Notes under the pieces: model-generated | What the model was told of the DNA's origin: nothing | The model's input: only the letters and a program-made list of their open reading frames with translations | The model's database searches: none | Translations under genes and position numbers: made by a program | Shown here: positions 16,532 through 24,872 of the stretch, one piece after another | Layout: each line of letters opens with the position of its first letter | Position numbering within the stretch: position 1 is the stretch's first letter | Origin: Blautia hominis | GTDB taxonomy: Bacteria > Bacillota > Clostridia > Lachnospirales > Lachnospiraceae | NCBI GenBank assembly: GCA_002270465.1 | Contig: NQOF01000001.1 | Location: forward strand, 746,501 to 810,500 | DNA length: 64,000 bases | Direction of reading: 5' to 3'

Positions 16532-19500
16532 ATGAGTCAGCAATTGGCGGTATCTATGCTTGGCAGCCCTTCCATGGAGCTGGACGGGGCACCCCTTGTT
16601 TTTCCCTATCGGCAGGCAGAAGCAATTCTGTATTACCTTTTCCTGAATCAATCAGTAAATAAATATACGCTGGCTGACCTCATATGGGAAGACAAATGTA
16701 CGGAGGAGAAAACCAACTCCAACTTAAGAAATGCGTTTTATATCATCCGGAAAAATCTCGGAAAGGATTTTCTTGTAAAAGGATCGGGGGATATGATCAA
16801 GATCAACCCTGCCTTTTCCCTTACACTGGACACCGAACAGTTTTTGAGGGAGGAACAAAATCTGTCACTGTACCGGGGTGATTTTCTGGAGGGGTTTTAT
16901 CTGAAAAATAATGTCTCCTTCAACGAATGGGTCACGAATACCCGTCAGGTCTTTAAAGCACACTATTTAAAAAAGCTGCACCGGGCCATCTCTACTCACT
17001 TTGACTCCGGGAATTTCCAGCTTTGCGAATCCCTCTGCCATAAACAGATGCAGATCAATGAATTCGATGAGACCGCATACAAATATCTGATGCAGATTTA
17101 TCTTTCCAGAAAAGAATACACCCAGGCTCTGCACATCTATAACCGCCTGGAATCCCTGCTGGAGCAGGAGCTCTTCGAGACCCCGGCAAAGGAAATACAG
17201 GATCTGGCTCTGGTCATTGAGCAGACCTGGAATGAGGAGGTAAATAAGATTCTGGAGGGCAGAAAAGAGCTGAAAGCACCAAAGCGTATCTCTTCTGTCT
17301 TCTATGGAAGGGAAACAGAATTAGAATGCATCAAAAAGGATCTGGCCTCCCTCCGGCAGGAAGATCCGGTACAGCATCTTCTGCTTTTAGGTGAGGCCGG
17401 AGTTGGAAAGACAAGGCTTATGCAGCAGGCCCTCTCCCTCCAAGACCTGCCGGCGGATGCTTTTGTACTCTCCTCCCGCTGCTATTGTGCGGAAGAAAAA
17501 TACATATTAAAGCCCTGGCAAAAGCCTGCCCGGGAACTGCTACAGTATCTGGCTGATACGGGGACTGCCCCCCACTATGTCTCTCTTATGCAGAGTATAC
17601 AGGCACTTTTTCCGTTCACCCAGGAGCAGTGCCATCCCATGCCGGATGCCGACGATATCTCCACCCTGGATTACAAGAGCATACAGCGTATTTTTGTCAA
17701 CGGACTGATACGTCTGTCCTCCCAGGTGCCGCTTATCTTCTTTTTTGATGATATACAGTGGGCTGACAAGGTCAGCTTATCTCTCATGCGGGACATCATT
17801 ACCAGCCTGAGAGATTACAGCCTGCAGAATCTTATTTTTCTCTTCACTGCCCGCAGCGCACTGGAGGGGGAGGCAGAACGTTTTACAGAGGATATGTGTT
17901 CCATCGGACAATTAAAATGTATCACGGTTAACCGTTTTGACTATCATGAAACCGTCTCCCTGGCTTCCCGCCTGCTCCCCGGCTATGTGTTCACAGACAG
18001 CGTGAAGGAGCAGTTATTTCATGAGACGGAAGGCAACGCGCTTTTTATCACTGAGGCTGTAAATACAATAAAATACCACGGTTCCCCCGATGATATCACT
18101 CCAAATATGCGCAATATCATCAAGCAGCGTGTAGCACCTATTCCCGGGGAATACCGTCAGATCCTCAATCTGGTCTCCATATTTTTTGACGGGGTATCTT
18201 ATGACTGCCTCTCCTCCCTGTCCCGGAAAGAGGATTACGAGCTGGTGGAGATCCTTGAATATCTGCTGAATAAGGATCTGCTCAAGGAAAATATGGACCG
18301 GGATAATACCTTTTTCTCCTTCTCCCACCAAAAGATCATGGAGTATGTGTATGATGAAATGTCATGGACAAAAAAACGGATCCTCCACAATAAAGCAGGC
18401 CGCTATCTGGAGAGCCGCCTCTGCAAAGGTCCGGCCGATATGGCCTTGTATCCAAAGCTGATCTTTCATTTTGAGAGGGGCGCAAACCGGCAGAAATACC
18501 TGAAATACGCTGTCAAATACCTTTATAATTACCTGAATGTGACCCATGAATTTTTCCCGATCATCGGAAATAATCTAACTTTATTTACTCTGGATATGAG
18601 GGAGGAGACAAGCGAACGGCTTTCCGATGACTTAAGCAGTATAGAAGAACTGCTTTATACTGTGGAAAATAAAGTGAATGAATCTTCTTTTGAACTTTTT
18701 GACCATGAGAATTCCAGGGAGGAGCAGTTGGAGATCCTCTCCGATTATCTGCATATGATAGGGCGGCATTATATCCGCATCTGCAGCTATGAGAAGGGGT
18801 TGTATTATATCCTTAAATTAAAAGAGCTGAACCAAAACACACCCTCCCCCTTCCGGCTCACCAAACTCCTGCAGGCAAACCGCCAGTTGATCTGTGTATA
18901 TATCAACCGCTACGAACCGGACAAGATGGAAGAGGTTGTACGGGAATCCCTGGGGCTTTTGGAGGCCACGGATTTCACCGATGAGGTGGCTATCTGGAAA
19001 CGTCTGCAGGGTCTTGGGGATATCATGAAGGGCAGTCTAAAGGAGGGGATTTCCCATCTGCAGGATGCCATAAAAACCTTCAGCAGTTCTCCTGCAAGAG
19101 ATGAACATCTGTACAATCTGGCTGCTGCCTACTCCTGGATCGGTGAGGCTTTCCGGCATTCCATGAAGTATGAAAAAGCTATGGAGTATTATCATAAGGC
19201 TCTGGAAATCGGGGGAAGCAACTTTCTGGTCAGCGGTGTTTCGGTATTCTACGCCTATGCGGGAATGGCTGCCTATGACAGCGGGGATCTGTGTTCTGCC
19301 AAGGAGTACCTGACAGAATCTATTGCCCGTTATGAACAGGGAAACCTTATGTGGGGGCGCAGCCTTCCGTATTCTTATTATGCCCAGATACTTCTCAGAC
19401 AGGGAGAATATGAGGAGGCGCTGAAGAATCTGGAAACTGCGCTGGGTTACGCAGAGAAACTGGAAAATCCTTATGAGATGGGGATCATTTACCGTATTTA

Positions 19501-19657
19501 TGCACAAATAAAGACCGAGGGCTATCCGGTCAATGCGCTGTCCGGTGATACAGCGTATTATTATGACAAGGCGCGTGAACTGCTCCAAGGTGTTTATTCT
19601 CCTGTGGATGAAAGATATCTGGCTGCCATCGCAGAAAGTATCCGGGAGTGTGTCTGA
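16532..19657 (+). CDS. SARP/AfsR-like regulator: BTAD + AAA ATPase + TPR
   Basis: 1041 aa transcription activator. Residues 1-95 form the winged-helix DNA-binding domain and about 100-230 the bacterial transcriptional activation (BTAD) repeats. Next comes an ATPase of the STAND type with Walker A GEAGVGKT (287-294) and Walker B LIFFFDDIQWAD (DD at 406-407). The C-terminal third is TPR-like (for example YNLAAAYSWIGEAFRHSMKYEKAMEYYHKALE around 860-890). ATG 16532 follows AGGAGG. This architecture is common in actinomycetes and less so in Clostridia. It is divergent from the molybdenum hydroxylase operon and most likely controls it. The ligand sensed by the STAND/TPR part is unknown. Confidence 0.85.
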   Translation: MSQQLAVSMLGSPSMELDGAPLVFPYRQAEAILYYLFLNQSVNKYTLADLIWEDKCTEEKTNSNLRNAFYIIRKNLGKDFLVKGSGDMIKINPAFSLTLDTEQFLREEQNLSLYRGDFLEGFYLKNNVSFNEWVTNTRQVFKAHYLKKLHRAISTHFDSGNFQLCESLCHKQMQINEFDETAYKYLMQIYLSRKEYTQALHIYNRLESLLEQELFETPAKEIQDLALVIEQTWNEEVNKILEGRKELKAPKRISSVFYGRETELECIKKDLASLRQEDPVQHLLLLGEAGVGKTRLMQQALSLQDLPADAFVLSSRCYCAEEKYILKPWQKPARELLQYLADTGTAPHYVSLMQSIQALFPFTQEQCHPMPDADDISTLDYKSIQRIFVNGLIRLSSQVPLIFFFDDIQWADKVSLSLMRDIITSLRDYSLQNLIFLFTARSALEGEAERFTEDMCSIGQLKCITVNRFDYHETVSLASRLLPGYVFTDSVKEQLFHETEGNALFITEAVNTIKYHGSPDDITPNMRNIIKQRVAPIPGEYRQILNLVSIFFDGVSYDCLSSLSRKEDYELVEILEYLLNKDLLKENMDRDNTFFSFSHQKIMEYVYDEMSWTKKRILHNKAGRYLESRLCKGPADMALYPKLIFHFERGANRQKYLKYAVKYLYNYLNVTHEFFPIIGNNLTLFTLDMREETSERLSDDLSSIEELLYTVENKVNESSFELFDHENSREEQLEILSDYLHMIGRHYIRICSYEKGLYYILKLKELNQNTPSPFRLTKLLQANRQLICVYINRYEPDKMEEVVRESLGLLEATDFTDEVAIWKRLQGLGDIMKGSLKEGISHLQDAIKTFSSSPARDEHLYNLAAAYSWIGEAFRHSMKYEKAMEYYHKALEIGGSNFLVSGVSVFYAYAGMAAYDSGDLCSAKEYLTESIARYEQGNLMWGRSLPYSYYAQILLRQGEYEEALKNLETALGYAEKLENPYEMGIIYRIYAQIKTEGYPVNALSGDTAYYYDKARELLQGVYSPVDERYLAAIAESIRECV

Positions 19658-19678
19658 AAATCCGGTTAGAAATCCTTC

Positions 19679-19716
19679 TCCGGACAGTTGTTGTGTGCTG
19701 TCCGGAAGTTTTCCTT
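19679..19716 (+). terminator. Terminator after the SARP-type regulator
   Basis: Stem TCCGGACAG (19679-19687) / CTGTCCGGA (19698-19706) followed by AGTTTTCCTTTC. It separates convergent genes. Confidence 0.75.
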
Positions 19717-19734
19717 TCATGCTCCGCCCGGTGT

Positions 19735-20424
19735 CTAACGGAGTGCGTCCTTGGGGATTTCCAGTTGTTCGATCGCATGTATCATGTGGATCTTCATGGC
19801 ATATCTGGCACCCTCGGCATTTCTGTTTTGCAGGAACTGCATGAGCATCCGGTGGTCTGATACTGTGTTGGTCTCCGCTTCCCGTTTTTCCCTGGAAAGT
19901 GTCACGCCCTTGTCAATGGCAGTAAAGAGAATGGGCATGAGGCGGTTCATGAACTCGTTGTGGGTGGCTCTGGCTATGGCTTTGTGAAACTCCTGCTCCA
20001 CGGCTTTTCTGTCTCTGCCTTCCCTGATACGCTCTTCTATCTGTTCTCCCAGCTCTAAAATCCGTTCCAGCTCTCTGTCTGTAGCACGTTTTGCCGCATA
20101 GTAGGCAGCCTCCGGCTCGAAGATCAGCCGCATCTCGTACAGGTCTCCTGCATCTACCCTGGCCGCTGTCAAATCGGACAGGGCATCCATGGAGGGGTCT
20201 GCAAAGTCTTCCCTGACATATGTGCCTCTTCCCCGCCGGATCTCCACTACCTGGCCTGCAGCCAGAATGCGGAAGGCTTCTCTCAGGGTGGTGCGGCTGA
20301 CCTTAAGTATTTCGGAGAATTCGTTTTCATTTGGAAGTTTGTCGCCCGGTTTGTATTTTTTGTCTACTACGATCATGGACAGGATCGTGTCTGCTACTGT
20401 GTCTGACAGCCTTTTTTGTGACAT
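19735..20424 (-). CDS. GntR family (FadR subfamily) transcriptional regulator
   Basis: 229 aa. N-terminal winged helix-turn-helix (GDKLPNENEFSEILKVSRTTLREAFRILAAGQVVEIRRGRGTYV spread over about 27-70) and C-terminal FCD ligand domain with E/R/H-type metal-binding positions. The start ATG 20424 follows GGGAG; an upstream in-frame stretch of about 80 codons crosses the promoter and a palindromic element and is not counted. It sits downstream of the glycerate kinase on the same strand, separated by the long palindrome at 20512-20700. Its effector is probably an organic or sugar acid, as is usual for this subfamily. Confidence 0.87.
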   Translation of the reverse strand: MSQKRLSDTVADTILSMIVVDKKYKPGDKLPNENEFSEILKVSRTTLREAFRILAAGQVVEIRRGRGTYVREDFADPSMDALSDLTAARVDAGDLYEMRLIFEPEAAYYAAKRATDRELERILELGEQIEERIREGRDRKAVEQEFHKAIARATHNEFMNRLMPILFTAIDKGVTLSREKREAETNTVSDHRMLMQFLQNRNAEGARYAMKIHMIHAIEQLEIPKDALR

Positions 20425-20452
20425 TTTTTTGTTCTCCCTGGTTTTTGGTTTT

Positions 20453-20481
20453 ATTTTAGCATGTTTGGGGGGTGGGGGCAA
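20453..20481 (-). promoter_or_regulatory. Promoter of the GntR gene
   Basis: On the minus strand TTGCCC (20481-20476), 17-base spacer, TAAAAT (20458-20453), about 30 bases before the GntR start codon. Confidence 0.5.
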
Positions 20482-20511
20482 CTGTGGGATGCTTAGAGAG
20501 TGAATGCGGAC

Positions 20512-20700
20512 GGAAGGGGCGGAGGAGGGGCTGGATATGCCTGTGAGCGAAGCGTTCCGCTGCCACGGAGCTAACCTGCTCCCAGTTCCTAAATTCATCG
20601 GCAATGGCCTCTTCATTAAGTAACTGGGGCAGGTGGATCTCCCTGGCGCTTCACTGGAACATCGCACACAGGCATATCCAGCCCCTCCTCCGCCCCTTCC
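20512..20700. repeat. 189-bp long palindromic element with perfect 34-bp arms
   Basis: The arms 20512-20545 and 20667-20700 are perfect reverse complements (34 of 34). The 121-bp interior continues the fold imperfectly; for example, CCTGC-CCCAGTT near 20576 pairs with AACTGGGGCAGG near 20622. It lies between the glycerate kinase stop and the GntR promoter. It has no coding capacity and no obvious target duplication. It could be a MITE, a structured RNA or a strong terminator for the kinase gene. Confidence 0.75.
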
Positions 20701-20759
20701 TGTTTCTCATTGGCCGCTAGTGTATGTTGGTGCGGTGAGCTTTGGAAAAAATTATAGGA

Positions 20760-21911
20760 TTATTTTATTAGGGTGGGGGCGGTTTTTAGCAGGCGGAATA
20801 CTTGTTCTGCGGTGTCTGTGAGGTTGGCTTGGGCGGTTTTGGGGGTCATGGCTTCTTCCAGTGTGGTGATACCGCGCAGGATGGGGAAGAAGGCGTCTAT
20901 TCCTTTTTCGTTGCAGGCTTTGGCATCTTTTGTGACGCTTCCTGCAAAGGCGATGACCGGTTTTCCGTGTTTTTTGGCTAGCTCTGCTACACCTACAGGG
21001 GCTTTTCCCATGGCGGTCTGGCCGTCCAGACGGCCTTCTCCGGTGATGACCAGGTCAGCTTGTCTTATGTGGTCCTCCAGTCTGGTTTCTTCCAAAACAA
21101 TGCGGATGCCGGATTCTAAAACTGCGTTGGTGAATGTGAGGAACGCAAAACCCAGGCCTCCGGCTGCTCCTGTTCCGGGCTGCTTGGGGTCCGCTTTGGG
21201 GAAGTTTTTCTGCGCCAGTGCGGCGTATTTGCCAAACCACTCGTCCATTTGGATGATCATGGAGGGGGTGGCTCCTTTTTGGGGGCCGTATACTGCGCTG
21301 CAGCCCTGCTCACCGCATAGTATATTGGTCACGTCGCAGGCGATTTTGAATTCGCATTCGGCCAGCCCGGGGATGACGTTGTCTGTGGTGATGGCTGTAA
21401 GTTCGGAAAGTCCTTCTGCGCCGTACCGGACTTGTTCCCCCGCCGTATTTAGGAAACCGTATCCTAATGCCTGCAGCATGCCAATGCCGCCGTCGTTGGT
21501 AGCACTGCCTCCGATGCCTACAATGAATCTTCTGCACCCTTTTTCTATGGCGTCTTTTATTACCTCGCCTACACCGAATGTGGTGGTATGAAGGGGATTT
21601 CTCTCTTTTGGGGTCAGAAGGGTGATCCCCGCTGCTCCTGACATCTCAATAATGGCTGTCCCGGTGTCCTCTATGATTCCGTATTGGCATGTTACGGGCT
21701 TACCAAGAGGGCCTGTCACGGTGACCTGCTGGGTCTTTCCGTTCATTCCTCCAACCAGGGCCTCCACGGTCCCCTCACCACCGTCTGCCAGCGGCCTGAC
21801 TTCCACTTCTGCCTCTGGGTCTGCACGGAGTATGCCTTCACGGACGGCTCTGCCTGCCTCCATGGATGAAAGGCTTCCTTTTAATGAATCTATGGCTGTG
21901 ACTACTCTCAT
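20760..21911 (-). CDS. glxK: Glycerate kinase
   Basis: 383 aa, the full length of the GlxK/GarK-type glycerate 2-kinase family, which phosphorylates D-glycerate with ATP. Visible marks are the N-terminal DSLKGSLSSMEAG, GIGGSATNDGGIGML near residue 123, and VITGEGRLDGQTAMGK at about 285. Start ATG 21911 is behind GGGAGGAAA. It is divergent from a CdaR-type regulator at 22180, the classical regulator of glycerate and sugar diacid genes, so it is likely CdaR-controlled. Confidence 0.93.
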   Translation of the reverse strand: MRVVTAIDSLKGSLSSMEAGRAVREGILRADPEAEVEVRPLADGGEGTVEALVGGMNGKTQQVTVTGPLGKPVTCQYGIIEDTGTAIIEMSGAAGITLLTPKERNPLHTTTFGVGEVIKDAIEKGCRRFIVGIGGSATNDGGIGMLQALGYGFLNTAGEQVRYGAEGLSELTAITTDNVIPGLAECEFKIACDVTNILCGEQGCSAVYGPQKGATPSMIIQMDEWFGKYAALAQKNFPKADPKQPGTGAAGGLGFAFLTFTNAVLESGIRIVLEETRLEDHIRQADLVITGEGRLDGQTAMGKAPVGVAELAKKHGKPVIAFAGSVTKDAKACNEKGIDAFFPILRGITTLEEAMTPKTAQANLTDTAEQVFRLLKTAPTLIK

Positions 21912-22179
21912 TTTTATTTCCTCCCGTGTCTTTTTTCTTTAATATAGCAAAAATCGAGTGTTTGGGAAATGTTATGTGTAATATTTTTTTGAGGTTTTTT
22001 TTAGTATTTATGGTATTTGTACTAAAATATTGTTATACTGTGTTCAGTAATAGAGGCGGGGGAAGGGGTAAAATGAGGTTTGAGTTGGAAGAAATCGGTT
22101 TTGTATATAGAAGAAATGTTTTGATGTGTACTACGGTGCAGACTTTTAGTGGAAATGTTATGATGGAACTGTGGTTTGA

Positions 22180-23286
22180 ATGTTTATGGGGGAAAATATA
22201 GTGGAAAATTCTATTGATAAAAAGCTGGCGCAGCAGATTGTGGCCACGGTAAAGGATGTATGCGGGCAGAATGTGAATTTTATTGACCATACAGGCATGA
22301 TTTATGCCAGTACGGACGAAAGAAGAATCGGGAGTTTTCATGAAATCGGAAAGCAGGCTGCAGAGAAGGGGGAAATGCTGGAGGTGGATACAGACAGCCT
22401 GTTTGCCGGGACGCAGAAGGGTGTCAACCTGCCGGTCTTTTATAATGGCTCTTTTGTGGCTGTCATCGGTATCAGCGGACCGCCGGATCAGGTGCGCAAA
22501 TATGCTTATCTGGCGGAACGTATCACCGGCCTTTTGATTCGGGAAAGGGAGCTGAATACTTTCAGCCGTACCCAGGCGGAGAAAATGAATTATGTGATCC
22601 ACTCTCTTATCAACCGGGAAAATCTTTCTCAGGCTTATCTTCTGGATACACTGGAACAATTTCAAGTGAACAAAAATGGCAGTTACAGGATGCTTCTCAT
22701 TCATATCCGCTCCGGCAGAGCACCTATGAATACTGCTGAAGCAGAGCAAAAGATTCAGCAGATGTTTGCCAAAACCGGTATTACGCTCTGCACGTTTCAT
22801 TATCCCAGTGAATATCTGGCTGTTGTGGACAGCCGTAGATTTCCGTTGATTTCGCCTGTTCTCGCAGAGTTTGCCTGCCAACAGGAGGGACGGCTGAAAA
22901 TCTCTGTGGGAAAAAGCTGCCCTGTCTTTCAGTTGTCAGAGTCTTATGAAACGGGGGCTGCTGCACAAAAAAGTATTGTCTCCTCCGCCGCCCGGCATTA
23001 TGCGGTCTTTGATGACCTCACCCTGGAACTGATCCTCTCCTCCGTGGAGGAGGGCTGCAAAGCGGAATATCTCCGGAAAACACTGGATGCCCTGGATGCA
23101 GAAGATATTTCCCTGCTTTCTGTATATTTTGAGGAGGATATGTCTCTTGGACATACCAGCAGCAGGCTGTTCCTGCATAAGAATACACTCCAATATAAGC
23201 TGGACCGTATTTACAAAAAGTGCGGACTGAATCCCCGAAAATTTCGGGACGCAGTGGTTCTGTATCTGGCATTGAAGCTCACCTGA
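22180..23286 (+). CDS. CdaR-type sugar diacid regulator
   Basis: About 368 aa. N-terminal diacid recognition domain (DKKLAQQIVATVKDVCGQNVNFID, then GVNLPVFYNGSFVAVIGISGPP at about 85-105) and a C-terminal PucR-type helix-turn-helix (TSSRLFLHKNTLQYKLDRI). No good ribosome site precedes ATG 22180. A GTG at 22201, 8 bases after GGGGGA, may be the true start and would remove seven residues. It is expected to activate the divergent glycerate kinase gene when glycerate or a hexarate is present. Confidence 0.87.
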   Translation: MFMGENIVENSIDKKLAQQIVATVKDVCGQNVNFIDHTGMIYASTDERRIGSFHEIGKQAAEKGEMLEVDTDSLFAGTQKGVNLPVFYNGSFVAVIGISGPPDQVRKYAYLAERITGLLIRERELNTFSRTQAEKMNYVIHSLINRENLSQAYLLDTLEQFQVNKNGSYRMLLIHIRSGRAPMNTAEAEQKIQQMFAKTGITLCTFHYPSEYLAVVDSRRFPLISPVLAEFACQQEGRLKISVGKSCPVFQLSESYETGAAAQKSIVSSAARHYAVFDDLTLELILSSVEEGCKAEYLRKTLDALDAEDISLLSVYFEEDMSLGHTSSRLFLHKNTLQYKLDRIYKKCGLNPRKFRDAVVLYLALKLT

Positions 23287-23310
23287 CAGCCTTCGGTCCC
23301 ATGGCGTCTG

Positions 23311-23979
23311 TCACTCCCGGTTTTCTATGATAGGAAGTGCCTCCGGCAGTGAGTGTATCACTGTGATCCCATGGCAGGTCTTACCGCCTTTTCTGTCCAG
23401 CAGTACAGGGGTGATCCCTGCTCCCAAAGCCCCTTCCACATCTGAGGTGAGGGAATCTCCGATATGGATGACCTCCTCCGGGTGAAGGCCGCTTACCTCC
23501 AGCGCTTTCAAAAAGATCTCTTTGTGGGGCTTATATGCCCTAACCATGTCTCCGCAGATTATTCCCGCAGGGTGCAGGTTCTTGTCACGCATGCCCTCCT
23601 CCACGTAGGAGAGACCGTTGTTGCTGATAACGTAGATCGGAACACTGCATCTTTCAAAGAACTCCTTTGTGTCGGGAAATGCCGGGGCGTACGCCCAGAA
23701 ACGCTGGCAGAGCCGGTGCAGGTCCTTGAAATCTTCCTTCAGATGGATTTTTTCCGCACATTCCTCCAGCGCTTTGTCCACGATCTCATCCTCTGTGATA
23801 TAGTTTTCTTTATAACTGACAGCCTCAAAAGTTTTTATCAGCTTCCACCAGTAGGCCAGCATGGCCTCCATGCTCTCAATGTCGCTGTTTTCGTAACACC
23901 GTCTCAGCATCTCCATGCCGTCCGGGCCGCCCTCCTCAATGATGGTGCCTGTATAATCCAAGAATACTGCTTTTATCAT
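23311..23979 (-). CDS. HAD family hydrolase with DYTGT motif
   Basis: 222 aa phosphatase-like protein. Motif I is DYTGT with nucleophile D8; the usual acid/base Asp at +2 is Thr (T10), as in P-type ATPases, so catalysis may differ from ordinary DxD phosphatases. Motif II is the SNNG segment (VISNNGLS near 117), lysine of motif III is near KPHKEIF, and motif IV is HIGDSLTSDVEGA. A cap domain lies between about residues 15 and 90. Substrate unknown. It stands alone on the minus strand, convergent with the CdaR gene. Confidence 0.8.
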   Translation of the reverse strand: MIKAVFLDYTGTIIEEGGPDGMEMLRRCYENSDIESMEAMLAYWWKLIKTFEAVSYKENYITEDEIVDKALEECAEKIHLKEDFKDLHRLCQRFWAYAPAFPDTKEFFERCSVPIYVISNNGLSYVEEGMRDKNLHPAGIICGDMVRAYKPHKEIFLKALEVSGLHPEEVIHIGDSLTSDVEGALGAGITPVLLDRKGGKTCHGITVIHSLPEALPIIENRE

Positions 23980-24018
23980 CTCTCTGCTCCTTGTCTTTTC
24001 TATTCGATACTATATCCT

Positions 24019-24786
24019 TTATGCCGGAAAAATTTCATTCTCTTTTCTGCCGGAACAAGTCTTTTTCATTTTTGCAGCGGCAGCCTTCAGCATAATGTTG
24101 TTTACCCCTCTGGCCTTCTGCGGGCAGACGGAAATACAGCGCATACAGGATATACATGTTTCCTTGTCCGTCTCTGACGGGTTCAGCCGGGCAATTGCCC
24201 CCACCGGACATTTTTCCGCACACACTCCGCATTTTGTACAGGATCTATTGGCTTTGGGCTTTAAGGGGATTCCGTTGTAGCTTCTGTAGGGTTTCTTTCC
24301 CGGTACCTTTACCTCCCCTTCTCTATCCTGTCTCTCAAGCTTCTCTTTTATGCTTCCTGCAAATCCCTGCAGCTCTGCTCTGTCTGCTTCATCCGGTCTT
24401 CCTGCGCCAAACTGCCTCATAACAGAATGTTCCGCCACAGCCGCTATTGCCGCTGTGCAGTGAAATCCGGCACCTGTAAGTGCCTCCCTTAGCTCCAGCA
24501 ATGTATCATCATAAGCTCTGTTTCCATATACCGCAGCGAGAACAGCCTGCGCGCCCCGGCCGTTCATCTGTCCAAGCGCGTCCAGGGCTGCCTTCGGCAC
24601 TCTTCCCCCATAAGAGGGGACTCCCACAATGCAGATATCCTCTTTTTCAAAGGTATACCTCTTGTAGTCTGCTCCGAAGACTGCCAGATCAATCTCCTGC
24701 TTTTCTTCTTCCCAGACGCTGCACAGAATATCTGTCACCTTTTTCGTTCCCCCTGTAGGGCTGAAATAAATATTATATATTTTCAT
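24019..24786 (-). CDS. EFR1 family flavodoxin-ferredoxin fusion
   Basis: 255 aa. The N-terminal flavodoxin-like domain has the FMN phosphate loop SPTGGTKK (9-16). The C-terminal domain holds two 4Fe-4S sites, CTKCGVCAEKCP and CISCMRCISVCP. This matches EFR1-type electron transfer proteins common in Clostridia. The redox partner is unknown. It lies downstream of the ribonucleotide reductase gene on the same strand, but a terminator separates them, so it is probably transcribed alone. Confidence 0.88.
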   Translation of the reverse strand: MKIYNIYFSPTGGTKKVTDILCSVWEEEKQEIDLAVFGADYKRYTFEKEDICIVGVPSYGGRVPKAALDALGQMNGRGAQAVLAAVYGNRAYDDTLLELREALTGAGFHCTAAIAAVAEHSVMRQFGAGRPDEADRAELQGFAGSIKEKLERQDREGEVKVPGKKPYRSYNGIPLKPKANRSCTKCGVCAEKCPVGAIARLNPSETDKETCISCMRCISVCPQKARGVNNIMLKAAAAKMKKTCSGRKENEIFPA

Positions 24787-24807
24787 CTTCTGTCCTCTCC
24801 TTCACCT

Positions 24808-24844
24808 TAAAAACGCCGCACAGTCTGTTTGCAAACTGTACGGC
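24808..24844 (-). terminator. Terminator after the ribonucleotide reductase gene
   Basis: On the minus strand a stem GCCGTACAGT / ACTGTGCGGC (24844-24815) with a 10-base loop is followed by GTTTTTAA. Confidence 0.8.
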
Positions 24845-24872
24845 AGTCCTCTGGATCATAGCCCGTAAATAC

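Noticed and set aside
20425-20667. Longer GntR protein beginning at 20667
   Set aside because: The added 81 codons run through the promoter and the palindromic element, have odd proline/serine-rich composition, and lack a ribosome site; ATG 20424 has GGGAG.
22033-22881. Minus-strand 282-codon reading frame
   Set aside because: It is antisense to the CdaR-type gene, rich in unusual residues, and has no ribosome site or family resemblance.
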